Positions 26,796 to 35,815 of a DNA stretch of 64,000 bases are shown piece by piece (the stretch's first letter is position 1; each line of letters opens with the position of its first letter). The DNA lies in assembly GCA_003963305.1 (NCBI GenBank), contig RXJR01000003.1, positions 177,706 through 241,705 of the forward strand. Direction: 5' to 3'. Source of the DNA: Candidatus Melainabacteria bacterium (GTDB lineage: Bacteria; Cyanobacteriota; Vampirovibrionia; Obscuribacterales; Obscuribacteraceae). The translations under genes and the position numbers were made by a program. The notes under the pieces were generated by a model, which saw nothing but the letters and a program-made list of their open reading frames with translations, had not been told where the DNA came from and searched no databases.

Positions 26796-28046
26796 TTAGT
26801 GAGTGCTCTTTGTCGATCCTGGTGGGTTCGCTTCCGCCTTCTCTGCCATTTCTACTTTGTCTGTAATTGGCGCTCCATCAGCCAATCGTTGAATACCTGT
26901 TGTTATGATGCGGTCAGTTGCTTTCAATCCGCTTCTAACGTAATAAGACGCACCTTCAATTTCGCCGACTTCAATCTCGGTCTGTTTTGCAAATAGTTTG
27001 TCTCCGTCTCTTTGAGCCAGGAAGACGAAATACTTGCCACCAATCTGGCTTACAGCTTTGGTCGGGACAGAAATGCCTGCCGTCGTTTCCCAGATGAATT
27101 GAGCTCGCACAGCCTGATCGGCTCGAAGTTCGTTTTTGGAATTAGGAAAGATAGTTTTGACAAGTACTGTCTGGCTGCTGGAGTCGACTGTTGGCGAGAT
27201 AAACATGACTTTGCTGTTGCCGAAATCCTGTCCTTCAGTCGAAACCAATTCGACGTCCATGCCCATGTGCATAAGGCTGGCTTTCTCTGCTGGAATAGCG
27301 ATGTAGCATTCCAGCGGGTGATTCTCTGTCAGCGTCGTCAGTGCGGTCGATGAGGTGACGTGGTCTCCGACTTTAACTGGGATGTCTCCGATCATTCCGG
27401 CGAATGGTGCCGTAATGCTGTAATACTTGAGTTGTTCTTTCTGTGCTTGCCACGAAGAAATTGCCTGTTTGTGGCTGCGATCGATCTTCTGAATCGTCAT
27501 CTTCTGTGCTTCTATCTGCTCGAGCGTGGAATCGCGATCGGCGATTGCGGCGAGCATGTTGTTTTTCCAGTTGTCCAGATCAGACTGGGAGACCGCACCT
27601 TCCGCGCATAACTTGACGTAGCGATCGTGCTGAGTCTTTGTGTATTCGACTTGAGACTGTTTGCTATGCAGTGTGCTGTTCAGCGATTTCAATGTAGCTT
27701 TTGCCGTCTCCAGATCAGATTCCACTGAATCAGCCTGTGCTGCCACAGCATTGGTCTGCGCTGTCTGCATGAGCGAATCAATTTTCATGATTTTCTGGCC
27801 GGTTGTGACTAATTGACCGGCTGTGACATTGATCTCCGTAATGTTGCCTTCGATATTCGGAGACAACGTCACTGATTTTCTTGATTTGATCGTGCCGAGA
27901 TAAAGGGTTTTGTCGTGGTGCGCACCGACTGTCACAGGTTCGATTGCTACCGCTGAAGGCGGCATGGCGTGCGGCTTCGGAGCTTCGGTACAAGCTGAGA
28001 GAAACAGTGAAAGGGCGACTATTAGAATCGACGTGAGTATGTTCAT
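26796..28046 (-). CDS. Membrane fusion protein (periplasmic adaptor) of the RND pump
   Basis: A 416-residue lipoprotein-like adaptor: lipobox LSAC after a short signal sequence, then the lipoyl half-motifs (VTLSPNIEGNITEINVTAGQ and YYSITAPFAGMIGDIPVKVG) flanking a helical hairpin (~95-190). A beta barrel (LECYIAIPAEKASLMHMGMD) and a membrane-proximal domain (ISVPTKAVSQIGGKYFVFLA) follow. It bridges the AcrB-like pump to an outer-membrane exit duct. First gene of the pump operon; its promoter region faces that of the TetR regulator with the operator between them. Confidence 0.95.
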   Translation of the reverse strand: MNILTSILIVALSLFLSACTEAPKPHAMPPSAVAIEPVTVGAHHDKTLYLGTIKSRKSVTLSPNIEGNITEINVTAGQLVTTGQKIMKIDSLMQTAQTNAVAAQADSVESDLETAKATLKSLNSTLHSKQSQVEYTKTQHDRYVKLCAEGAVSQSDLDNWKNNMLAAIADRDSTLEQIEAQKMTIQKIDRSHKQAISSWQAQKEQLKYYSITAPFAGMIGDIPVKVGDHVTSSTALTTLTENHPLECYIAIPAEKASLMHMGMDVELVSTEGQDFGNSKVMFISPTVDSSSQTVLVKTIFPNSKNELRADQAVRAQFIWETTAGISVPTKAVSQIGGKYFVFLAQRDGDKLFAKQTEIEVGEIEGASYYVRSGLKATDRIITTGIQRLADGAPITDKVEMAEKAEANPPGSTKSTH

Positions 28047-28170
28047 TGATGCCGTTGGGTACTTGAGTTTTGAATGCTACAAGTCACAATTATGACGCAT
28101 AGCGCCTGTCTGTGCGGTCTGTCTGATATAGTCTTCCCAAATCGCGCTTGTGCACTGGATTTCAAGAAAC

Positions 28171-28204
28171 CATACTATAGTATGTTTCCATACTGTGTTA
28201 TGCT
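28171..28204. promoter_or_regulatory. TetR-type operator between pump operon and regulator
   Basis: CATACTATAGTATG (28171-28184) is a perfect 14-bp palindrome, flanked by GAAAC and GTTTC. A second half-like site CATACTGTGTTATG follows at 28189-28202. It lies in the divergent spacer, so binding of the TetR protein could repress both directions, as is usual for such pumps. Confidence 0.78.
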
Positions 28205-28210
28205 TGTCAA

Positions 28211-28825
28211 ATGAATACGACTGAATCCTCTCGGAAAGAGCGCAAGAAAGAACAGCGTCGGCAGACTTTGATCGACGCTGCAACTCATCTGTTTGCGACA
28301 CGCGGATACGCTGGTACAACGATCGACGATATTGTCTCAGAAGCTGACGTAGCAAAGGTTACGTTTTACTCCTACTTCAAATCCAAAGAGGAAATTGCGC
28401 TCGAAATCAAGCGTATTGGGCGTGAAGAAGCGCGCCAATATATCGAAGCATTAAGCGCGAAGCAGTTGCCTGTCGATGAGATGATCGAAGCCTTCATCAA
28501 TGACGTTGCCGAATGGACTGAGAAAAATTACCGCTTGCTTGACGTTTTCTGCGACCAGCGCTTCAGTCCGATGATGGAACGAGAGAGTACCAATACAGAG
28601 TGTAAGCCTGAACCAATCACAATTTGTCTCGATGTGATACTAAGGCGCGGTCAGGATACCGGCAGATTTCGCAAAGATATCGATCGATTGAGAATTGCTC
28701 ATCTTCTCGATCTCGCCATTCTTTGCGAGCAATATCATTGGGTGCGGTCCGGTCGAATCAAAGGGCAGTTGAAAGAACATCTCGCCGGTTATTTTGATTT
28801 TGCTTTGCGCGGGCTCAACGCTTAA
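28211..28825 (+). CDS. TetR/AcrR family transcriptional regulator
   Basis: A 204-residue repressor-type protein. The N-terminal helix-turn-helix reads LIDAATHLFATRGYAGTTID..VAKVTFYSYFKSKEEIALEI, a textbook TetR DNA-binding domain. The remainder is an all-helical ligand and dimer domain. It is divergent from the adaptor gene and sits 7 bases after the second half-site of the operator, so autoregulation and control of the RND pump are expected. The ligand cannot be told from sequence. No clear ribosome site is seen, and translation may begin near the transcript start. Confidence 0.95.
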   Translation: MNTTESSRKERKKEQRRQTLIDAATHLFATRGYAGTTIDDIVSEADVAKVTFYSYFKSKEEIALEIKRIGREEARQYIEALSAKQLPVDEMIEAFINDVAEWTEKNYRLLDVFCDQRFSPMMERESTNTECKPEPITICLDVILRRGQDTGRFRKDIDRLRIAHLLDLAILCEQYHWVRSGRIKGQLKEHLAGYFDFALRGLNA

Positions 28826-29572
28826 TTAATCGGCTTTTCTCCACTCAGCTGGTGCATCGCTCTTGTAGCCATCGAAGAGAAATCCGCCCTTGTCCTTCAA
28901 GATTCTTTCCGCCAGTTCGATGCACGGAGCTGAGTTTGCTTCTGCCAGTAACTCAGAGAAAGCGAATTCGAATTCCTTTTGCATTTTTACGTCAATTGCT
29001 GCGAGTTTTCGGAAAATCGTTTTGCCTGACGCCGACCAGTGACCGTTCACGCGAAAGTAAAAATCTGCCATTAAGTCGAGCAGAACGGCGCCGCTTCCCA
29101 TCAGCTCTGCGCGAGAGCGGGGCTCGCGTATGTCATCGATCAAATCGGTGATCTGATAGCGACGTTTGTCGACTTCAGTCTGCTCGAGCGGTGGTGGTCC
29201 GTCATCGATTATTGATTGAGCCAGTTCCTTGAGCTCAGCAGACAGCTGGTTCGGCTCACTGATCACTTTTGCTTCCTGCACCATTTGTGGTAGCGAGGCA
29301 AAACCTGACTTGCCGTCAACTTCCGTGAAGAAGTACTTCAGCGTTTGAGGGTCATGAACGAAAACTTCTACCGGCCAACCTCGGTAGAAAAACGACTGAC
29401 GGTGAGCTTTCTCTACATGTTCGAAGACAACTACCAGATCTAAATCCGAAAAGCGAGTTGCTTCCCCTCTCACGAGAGAGCCTGCCAGGTACATGACCAT
29501 GGCATTGGGAAATCTGTCGTCTAGAATCTCTTTCGCGGCTGATTCCGGGGTAAGGGTTGATTGCTTTTCCAT
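28826..29572 (-). CDS. Nucleotidyltransferase-domain protein
   Basis: A 248-residue protein with GAGG six bases before its ATG. The polymerase-beta-like signature is complete at the active site: YLAGSLVRGEATRFSDLDLVVVF (G-S-x9-D-x-D, residues ~29-50), followed by PVEVFVHDP providing the third acidic strand. Proteins of this kind include aminoglycoside nucleotidyltransferases and MNT-type antitoxins; its C-terminal helical part (RRYQITDLIDDIREPRSRAE) fits a substrate-binding domain. No HEPN partner is adjacent, so a toxin-antitoxin role is not supported. Convergent with the TetR gene, stops directly abutting. Confidence 0.85.
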   Translation of the reverse strand: MEKQSTLTPESAAKEILDDRFPNAMVMYLAGSLVRGEATRFSDLDLVVVFEHVEKAHRQSFFYRGWPVEVFVHDPQTLKYFFTEVDGKSGFASLPQMVQEAKVISEPNQLSAELKELAQSIIDDGPPPLEQTEVDKRRYQITDLIDDIREPRSRAELMGSGAVLLDLMADFYFRVNGHWSASGKTIFRKLAAIDVKMQKEFEFAFSELLAEANSAPCIELAERILKDKGGFLFDGYKSDAPAEWRKAD

Positions 29573-29808
29573 TGTGGACCTCGAAGCTCGGCAGCCTATT
29601 ATTAAAACAGGTTTTCTAGCATTTCGGTGATCTCGACTATGTCTCGTATCGCCGCGCTGCGCCTAATTTCCAGATTTAAGAAAAGACTTGGGGAGGGGCG
29701 TAATTTCCCCATTTAAAGCGACCGCATAGATAGATAACATACTGGCATCGTCTCGGCAGTCATAGATACCCGTGGGGTCTTCCTTTGGGAGACGTGGAGG
29801 TTTGCGCG

Positions 29809-32800
29809 TTGGTCGGAGATCGGTTAGACATAACCGCAGCTAACAAACCGGCAGAGGCTGCCTCTTCGACTCAGCATGATTCGAGCAGTTGGTTTGCTAG
29901 CAATGTGCTCGACCCGTTCATCCACGGCACTGGCGTAGTTCAGGTTTATAACACTTTTGCCGACAAGAAAGACCAGATTGCTTTGCCTGAAACACACCAG
30001 GCAAAGATGTTTTCGGTCGATTGGGCGGTTCAAAGTCTCTCTGGAGCCGCCGGCGCCATCATTCCCTACGTAGTCGCGGGAAAGGTTATGGGGTCAGGCA
30101 TGCGAGCCCTGGGTGGCGAGCTCGGACTGCAGGGTGGAGCCGCCCGTTTCATGGCCAACGAAAGTGCCGCCCAGATTCTGGGCGCTGGTGCCTACGATTT
30201 TGTCAAAGCCCCAAATCAGGGTGAGACGAGAATCGGCAATGCTGTTGGAACTATGGCTGGTTTTGCGGTATTCGAGGGCGGCAACCACTTTATCTCAAAG
30301 GCTGTTCCGACGGCAGCGACCACTCAAATTGCTCGGTTGGGCTTGACCGGGGCTGGACGCTTCGGAGTAGGCGCTGTGGGTGGTTTGACTAGTTACGATG
30401 CGGCTAATTTGACTACCAGTCTCGTTACCGGGCGCGAGAACCAGTCGAACATGGAAGGTCGCCTCAACGCCATGGCCAATGGTGGTTTCATCAACGTTGC
30501 TCTTCCCGCTGTGCAGAAAGGATTTACTAAAGCCGCTGACTTTGCCATTAATGGTCGCTCTTTTGGCGGGGGCATCCCGGTCGAACGATATCTTCAGAAC
30601 AATGGCATCAGTGATCCTGAGTTGAGCAAGCTTTCTTACGAGAATCGTTTGGCTCGAGTGAAAGAACTGACTGGAAAAGACTCTGGTACAGGTTCGGTTG
30701 CTGATACTCGTAACAATGTCGTTGTGCTTGATGCTTCTCAGGATATCGGCAAGCTGGCTCATGAGTTGACGCACCTTCGCCTTGCCAATCAGTATGAAGG
30801 CGGCTATAGAACAGTTGCCAAAAATTTGAAATCTGATCCGGTCAAAGCAGAGCAACAGTTCATGCAAATTAGAGCCGAGATGGAGTCACAGGCTCGCCAG
30901 GCAGAAGTGCGTGTTCAGACACGCAAGACTGGCGCTGCACCAGATGTGGTGACTGATGTGGCCAGGATTGGTCAGGAAGTGGCTGCAAACGGCAAGACCT
31001 ACAACGACATTTGGAAATCGGAATTTGCTCGCTTCCAGGCTGATCCGACTTACAGACCAGCCAAAGAATATTCAGGCGCACCGGAATCCGGCAATGCGGA
31101 TGCGAAGGCAACAAAGCCAGGCGAAAACCAGGCGGGCGAAAACAATCCCGGTGACAATAAGCCTGGTCAGGTAGTTCCAATTGATAAAGCTACCTTTGGT
31201 TCGCCCGAGCACTTCGGGGCAACACTTACTGAAAAGGGCGTCAACTTTGCCGTCGACTCGCATGGCGCGAAGGCGATGGACTTATTGATCTTCGATAGTG
31301 CCGATGCCCGCGAGCCGAGTCAAGTTTTACCGATGTATGAGACCAATGGTGTCTGGCACCGCGAAGTTCCCGGCATGAAAGCTGGCGATTTTTATTTGTT
31401 CAAGGCCCATGGTGACTACACCCCTGCCCAGGATGGCAGTCGGTTCAACTCTCAAAAAGCTTTGCTGGATCCATACGGTAAGGCAGTTACGGGCGATGTG
31501 CATCCAACAGGCAAGGGCGAAGAGCTTGGTTACGACAACACTGTTCCAAATGATGCCAGCCGTCAGTTGAGACCGAGCACCGTAGATAATACCGCTGTGA
31601 TGCCGAAGAATGTTGTTGTCGACACGAAGGATTTCAAATGGGATGGCGATAAGCCCCTGGAAACTCCCATGTCGGATACCATCATCTATGAAATGAATTT
31701 GCGCGGATTTACCGCAGATGATGCCAGTATCGCTCCGCAGTTGCGTGGAACTTACCGCGGCATGATCGAGAAAATACCTTACCTGAAAGATCTTGGTATC
31801 ACTGCCGTTGAACTGATGCCTATCATGAAATTCCATGCTGAAGATTCGACTCGAACAAATCCGCAAACCGGTGAAAAGCTGCAGAATGCATGGGGCTACA
31901 ACACCATGTCCTTTCAGGCGCCCGAAGGTCGTTTCGCTGCCGATGGCACGCATGGTCAACAGGTAAATGAATTCAAATCACTCGTTAAGGCATTGCACGA
32001 TAACAACATCGAAGTCATTATGGACGTCGTCTTCAATCACACTGCGGAAGGGGATCCCTTCGGTCCTACTTTCAGCTTCAAAGGATTAGACAATAATCAA
32101 TACTATTTGCTCGTGCCAAATCGGCCTGAGCTTTATTTTGATGCTACCGGATGCGGTAACACTGTCAACGCAAATAACCCGAAAGTTCAGAAATTCATTC
32201 TCGATACTCTCAAATACTGGCACGAAGACTACCATATCGACGGTTTCCGTTTTGACCTCGCCACCGCATTCAATTTCGATGCGACTGGCAAGTTCCAGGA
32301 AAAGACGCCAATTATGCAGGCAATCGAGAACGAACCTGCATTTGCCAAAGTTAAGTTCATTGCTGAGCCCTGGGATATCATGAATTATCGATTGGGTCAC
32401 TTCTCGGACCGCATGTGGTCCGAGTGGAATGGCAGCTTCAGAGATGTTACCCGCGGGTTCGTTCGCGGCGAGAGTGGACAAACAGGAGTACTTGCAGACC
32501 GAATTGCAGGCTCACCAGGATGGTTCGATGAATCGACCGGGCGTCATTCTATTAATTTTGCCACTGCCCATGATGGCTTTACTTTGCGCGACCTCGTCTC
32601 TTACGACAGCAAGCACAATGAAGCTAACGGTGAGCAGAATCGTGACGGAAGCAATGATAACAAGAGCTGGAACTCCGGATATGAAGGTCCTGTTGAACAT
32701 GCCAACATTCCTGAATGGCAGAAGATTCAGATTGAGCAATTGCGCGATCGGCAGATGAAGAACATGCTCTCGTTGCTTTACTTGTCGCGCGGAACACCAA

Positions 32801-33267
32801 TGATGTTGATGGGTGACGAGATCAGACGCACTCAAAACGGCAATAACAATGCCTACAACCAGCTGCGCCTGAATAACATGCCGTGGTCGCAATTGCCGCA
32901 GAATGCTGATATGTTGCGGTTCACGCAGATGATGATTGATTTGAGAAAATCGCATGAGATTGGTCGTACTCGGCCATCTGATATCAGCTGGCATGGTGTT
33001 GAGCCATTCAAGCCTGACTTCTCTGAGGGCGCTCGCTTCATAGCCTGGCAAACAACTCCGAAGGCACCAGGTGTTAAACCGCTGTATCAGGCGTTCAACG
33101 CGTACTGGGAGCCAATCAAGATCCAGTTGCCGCCCGGAGAATGGTCGCGCCTGGTCGATACAAATCTGCCCACTGGTCAAGATATTGTCACCAGCGATAA
33201 GGCTACACCTCTTGCCCACGAGTATATTATTCAGCCAAGATCGGGCATCGTATTGGAAGGCAAGTAA
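29809..33267 (+). CDS. glgX: Glycogen debranching enzyme (GlgX type, GH13) fused to an N-terminal HELTH-bearing region
   Basis: The frame is open from 29785, but TTG 29809 has GGAGG eight bases upstream; ~1152 residues. Residues ~458-1152 are an isoamylase-type debranching enzyme with a CBM48-like start. The four GH13 regions are MDVVFNHT (739-744), GFRFDLA (nucleophile Asp 816), FIAEPWD (acid Glu 853) and ATAHDGF (Asp 922). It would cleave alpha-1,6 branches of glycogen. GlgX proteins are normally ~650-700 residues, so the first ~450 are extra. That part has Gly/Ala-rich zipper-like segments (~85-200) and an HExxH motif (LAHELTHLRL, HELTH at 318-322), then a helical region and a Pro/Gly/Asn linker (~425-455). 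The extra part is unrecognised. Confidence 0.9.
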   Translation: MVGDRLDITAANKPAEAASSTQHDSSSWFASNVLDPFIHGTGVVQVYNTFADKKDQIALPETHQAKMFSVDWAVQSLSGAAGAIIPYVVAGKVMGSGMRALGGELGLQGGAARFMANESAAQILGAGAYDFVKAPNQGETRIGNAVGTMAGFAVFEGGNHFISKAVPTAATTQIARLGLTGAGRFGVGAVGGLTSYDAANLTTSLVTGRENQSNMEGRLNAMANGGFINVALPAVQKGFTKAADFAINGRSFGGGIPVERYLQNNGISDPELSKLSYENRLARVKELTGKDSGTGSVADTRNNVVVLDASQDIGKLAHELTHLRLANQYEGGYRTVAKNLKSDPVKAEQQFMQIRAEMESQARQAEVRVQTRKTGAAPDVVTDVARIGQEVAANGKTYNDIWKSEFARFQADPTYRPAKEYSGAPESGNADAKATKPGENQAGENNPGDNKPGQVVPIDKATFGSPEHFGATLTEKGVNFAVDSHGAKAMDLLIFDSADAREPSQVLPMYETNGVWHREVPGMKAGDFYLFKAHGDYTPAQDGSRFNSQKALLDPYGKAVTGDVHPTGKGEELGYDNTVPNDASRQLRPSTVDNTAVMPKNVVVDTKDFKWDGDKPLETPMSDTIIYEMNLRGFTADDASIAPQLRGTYRGMIEKIPYLKDLGITAVELMPIMKFHAEDSTRTNPQTGEKLQNAWGYNTMSFQAPEGRFAADGTHGQQVNEFKSLVKALHDNNIEVIMDVVFNHTAEGDPFGPTFSFKGLDNNQYYLLVPNRPELYFDATGCGNTVNANNPKVQKFILDTLKYWHEDYHIDGFRFDLATAFNFDATGKFQEKTPIMQAIENEPAFAKVKFIAEPWDIMNYRLGHFSDRMWSEWNGSFRDVTRGFVRGESGQTGVLADRIAGSPGWFDESTGRHSINFATAHDGFTLRDLVSYDSKHNEANGEQNRDGSNDNKSWNSGYEGPVEHANIPEWQKIQIEQLRDRQMKNMLSLLYLSRGTPMMLMGDEIRRTQNGNNNAYNQLRLNNMPWSQLPQNADMLRFTQMMIDLRKSHEIGRTRPSDISWHGVEPFKPDFSEGARFIAWQTTPKAPGVKPLYQAFNAYWEPIKIQLPPGEWSRLVDTNLPTGQDIVTSDKATPLAHEYIIQPRSGIVLEGK

Positions 33268-33311
33268 TCGTAGGGCTGCCAACGCAATAAAACAGAAAGC
33301 ATGTGTGTGCA

Positions 33312-33791
33312 ATGACAATCTTACTGATCAGAAAATATTGCGAGAAGATCGTCATCCCGATAAAGCTGCTTTATTTGGGCTTTTCGGCAATTTTAGCAAA
33401 CATTATCTGTTTGAGTATTTTGAATATGGTCTTTGGCGCTTCACTAAACATCGGTCAGTTAGTGAATAGTGGTTTCGCCTGGGGGGAGACCACTATCTTT
33501 TGGTTTGGCATTCCCTGGTTTTTTATTTCACTGATTGCATCACTCTGGTTATTCTGGCACCCAGGAGTAAATTCACGCTCAAATGACAATTACGCCTCTT
33601 TTTGCGCGCTTAGTTATTGCGGATACTGGCTGGTGCTTGGATTCTCCTGCTTTTTAGCGGGAAATATTGAAGCCAGTTTAACTATGACGACATTGGTATG
33701 GATCTGTTTTGTATATTTTGCAGGGTGGGGGTCGTTCAATATATGGCTTTTTGTTCGTTACCTGGTCGATGTGCACAAGAGTTCGCACTAA
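33312..33791 (+). CDS. Small four-helix membrane protein
   Basis: Starts at ATG 33312 (a GTG at 33303 is in frame). The ~159-residue product has four hydrophobic stretches: LLYLGFSAILANIICLSILN, IFWFGIPWFFISLIASLWLF, YCGYWLVLGFSCFLAG, and LVWICFVYFAGWGSFNIWLF. Both short ends are polar. Codon use is AT-richer than that of the debranching gene just upstream (44 bases away). No family recognised; a stand-alone inner-membrane protein. Confidence 0.6.
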   Translation: MTILLIRKYCEKIVIPIKLLYLGFSAILANIICLSILNMVFGASLNIGQLVNSGFAWGETTIFWFGIPWFFISLIASLWLFWHPGVNSRSNDNYASFCALSYCGYWLVLGFSCFLAGNIEASLTMTTLVWICFVYFAGWGSFNIWLFVRYLVDVHKSSH

Positions 33792-33906
33792 TTCTAAACG
33801 TGAGTGGCAATAAACGTCTGCAGTTGTGCGCTGTCGTGCTGATATGCATCGACTGCGCCGAATTTGTCAGATAGCCTTGAAGCAGCGAATTGGATACCAT
33901 GTTCGA

Positions 33907-35757
33907 CTAGAAATGAATTTTAGACAAACCTTGATAGAGTGTACGGTTTACAGCACCGTTGACGCCTACATTTATAGCGCGTCGTGTTGCGCCTTCAGTG
34001 ACTTTACTGGCGTAGTTCGCAGTGCGTTTTACAACGTTCGGACCGTTGCCACCGCCTTTATTGTAGAAGACTTGACCGCCTCCACCGCCACCAGGTGTTG
34101 GGAAGCCTCCCTTGAAGCCGCCTAGCCCGCCGCCGCCAGAGCCTGGAGACGGCATGATTTGCATGAGGAATTGCATGGCGCCTGCTGCTACTGTCGGGTC
34201 AATTGGTGGCAATCCAGGCAGTTGGATCGGGGCACCACCAGTGCTGGCACCCAATGCACCGCCGATGACACCAGCCGGAGTCATCGGTGCTGCTGCGCCA
34301 GTTGTACCTGTGCCCATCGGAGCCATCGTGTTTGCTGGTGGCGGTGTGCCACCACGTTGTTCTTGTTGTAAGACTTCACCCAGAAGCGGAGTGGATCCAC
34401 TGCTAGTGCTCGCACCGGTACTTCCCGGCTGTTGCCAGTCAGACTGTCCCGTCGTGCTTGTTTGTGGTGTTTGCCATCCTGACTGAGTCGGTGAACTCTG
34501 AGCAGGTTGTTGCTGGGCTGGTTGTTGCCAGGCTGATTGGCTTGGCTGTGCGCTCTGAGCTGGTTGTTGCCAGGCTGATTGGCTTGGCTGTGCGCTCTGT
34601 CCCGGCTGTTGCCATCCAGATTGTGTTGGCGACGATTGAGCCGCTGGAGTCTGCCAGCCAGACTGTGTCGGCGACGATTGAGCTGCTGGAGTCTGCCAAT
34701 CAGATTGTGTAGGTGTCGACTGTTGCGTCTGTCCGGGGAGCTGCCAATCTGATTGCGTTACTTTTGGTGATTGTAGAGTCGACCAATTGTTTCCTACTCC
34801 AACGTTGCCTATCGGGCCACTGGCGGTGTTGTCTTTAGAATGCTTGCTGCTCTTCGATTTTTTGCCGGAATTAGCCAAATTGCTGGTATCTATGTTCGGT
34901 GTTTGCCAATTCGACTGATTTATGCCGCTACCACTACCGGTGCTTGTTGGGGTTTGCCAGTCCGATTGGTGTATGCCTCCACCACTGCTGGTACCGGCTG
35001 GAGTTTGCCATTCGGATTGATGGATACCGCCACCACCACCAGAGCTGGTTGAAGTGGGCGTCTGCCATCCTGATTGGCTGGGCTGACTGATGGTTGTAGT
35101 TTGCGGAGTTTGCCAGCCTGATTGCGTTGGTGCTGGTTGTGCAGAAAAGGCGTTTGGCTGCTGCTGCCAATCTGATTGACCCTGTTGAGGTGTCATTGAG
35201 CCCTGGGGCATCGCTGCTTGCTGGGGCATGCCGCCTTGTTGCGGCATCGCAGCTTGTTGCGGTTGTTGCCAGCCGGACTGCTGAGGTTGTCCTTGAGGGG
35301 CTTGAGCCGGCCACTGAGCTTGTTGAGGTTGCTGCCCTTGAGCCGGCCATTGGTTCTGTCCCTGATAGGCCGGATAGGTCATGGGAGCTTGAGACTGCGG
35401 AGTTTCAGATTTGAGAGTTGGTGCACCGGGTTTGCCTGTGGCTGTCGGTTTTGCTGCCGCTGTTTTGGCTGTTGCAGCAGGTTTCGATGCTGCTGCCGGG
35501 GCTGGTTTAGCCGCAGGCTTTGCTGCTGTTGTGGTGGTGGTCGTCTTTGGTTTTGCGTTTGCTGCTGATTTTGCAGGAAGAAATGACCCCGGAGGTGCCG
35601 ACTTCCAGTCGGGCTGACCAGGACCGCCACGGGTTCCCGGTAATTCGAGTGGCGTTAAACCTTCGAGAGCCTGTGCTTGCGAAAAGGCTGGTAAGCAAAC
35701 ATTCGAGAGTGCTAGCAGACTGCAAAGAACAGACCATTTTTTATCGTAAAACATCAT
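33907..35757 (-). CDS. Exported Gln/Trp/Pro repeat protein (QSxWQ repeats)
   Basis: A 616-residue protein with a signal peptide (SVLCSLLALSNVCLPAFSQAQA) behind AAAGG. After a conserved-looking LEGLTPLELPGTRGGPGQPD and a Lys/Ala/Pro-rich segment, most of the protein (~120-440) is built from about 15 units centred on QS(G/D/A/E/N)WQ(T/Q)P with Ser/Thr/Gln spacers. The last ~120 residues turn Gly-rich (GSGGGGLGGFKGG) and finish with a basic, helix-forming end (NVVKRTANYASKVTEGATRR). One Trp per unit suggests a regular sticky or binding surface, perhaps cell-wall or matrix associated; this is inference. Adjacent to another secreted low-complexity gene that shares a single QSGWP element. Confidence 0.7.
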   Translation of the reverse strand: MMFYDKKWSVLCSLLALSNVCLPAFSQAQALEGLTPLELPGTRGGPGQPDWKSAPPGSFLPAKSAANAKPKTTTTTTAAKPAAKPAPAAASKPAATAKTAAAKPTATGKPGAPTLKSETPQSQAPMTYPAYQGQNQWPAQGQQPQQAQWPAQAPQGQPQQSGWQQPQQAAMPQQGGMPQQAAMPQGSMTPQQGQSDWQQQPNAFSAQPAPTQSGWQTPQTTTISQPSQSGWQTPTSTSSGGGGGIHQSEWQTPAGTSSGGGIHQSDWQTPTSTGSGSGINQSNWQTPNIDTSNLANSGKKSKSSKHSKDNTASGPIGNVGVGNNWSTLQSPKVTQSDWQLPGQTQQSTPTQSDWQTPAAQSSPTQSGWQTPAAQSSPTQSGWQQPGQSAQPSQSAWQQPAQSAQPSQSAWQQPAQQQPAQSSPTQSGWQTPQTSTTGQSDWQQPGSTGASTSSGSTPLLGEVLQQEQRGGTPPPANTMAPMGTGTTGAAAPMTPAGVIGGALGASTGGAPIQLPGLPPIDPTVAAGAMQFLMQIMPSPGSGGGGLGGFKGGFPTPGGGGGGQVFYNKGGGNGPNVVKRTANYASKVTEGATRRAINVGVNGAVNRTLYQGLSKIHF

Positions 35758-35815
35758 CGAAACCTTTATGCCGTAATCCTTTTAACGCTACCTTCCAAAC
35801 ATTCTAACTAACGCA

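Noticed and set aside
28826-29572. Nucleotidyltransferase as antitoxin of an MNT/HEPN pair
   Set aside because: No small helical HEPN-type gene lies beside it; the neighbours are a TetR regulator and the debranching gene.
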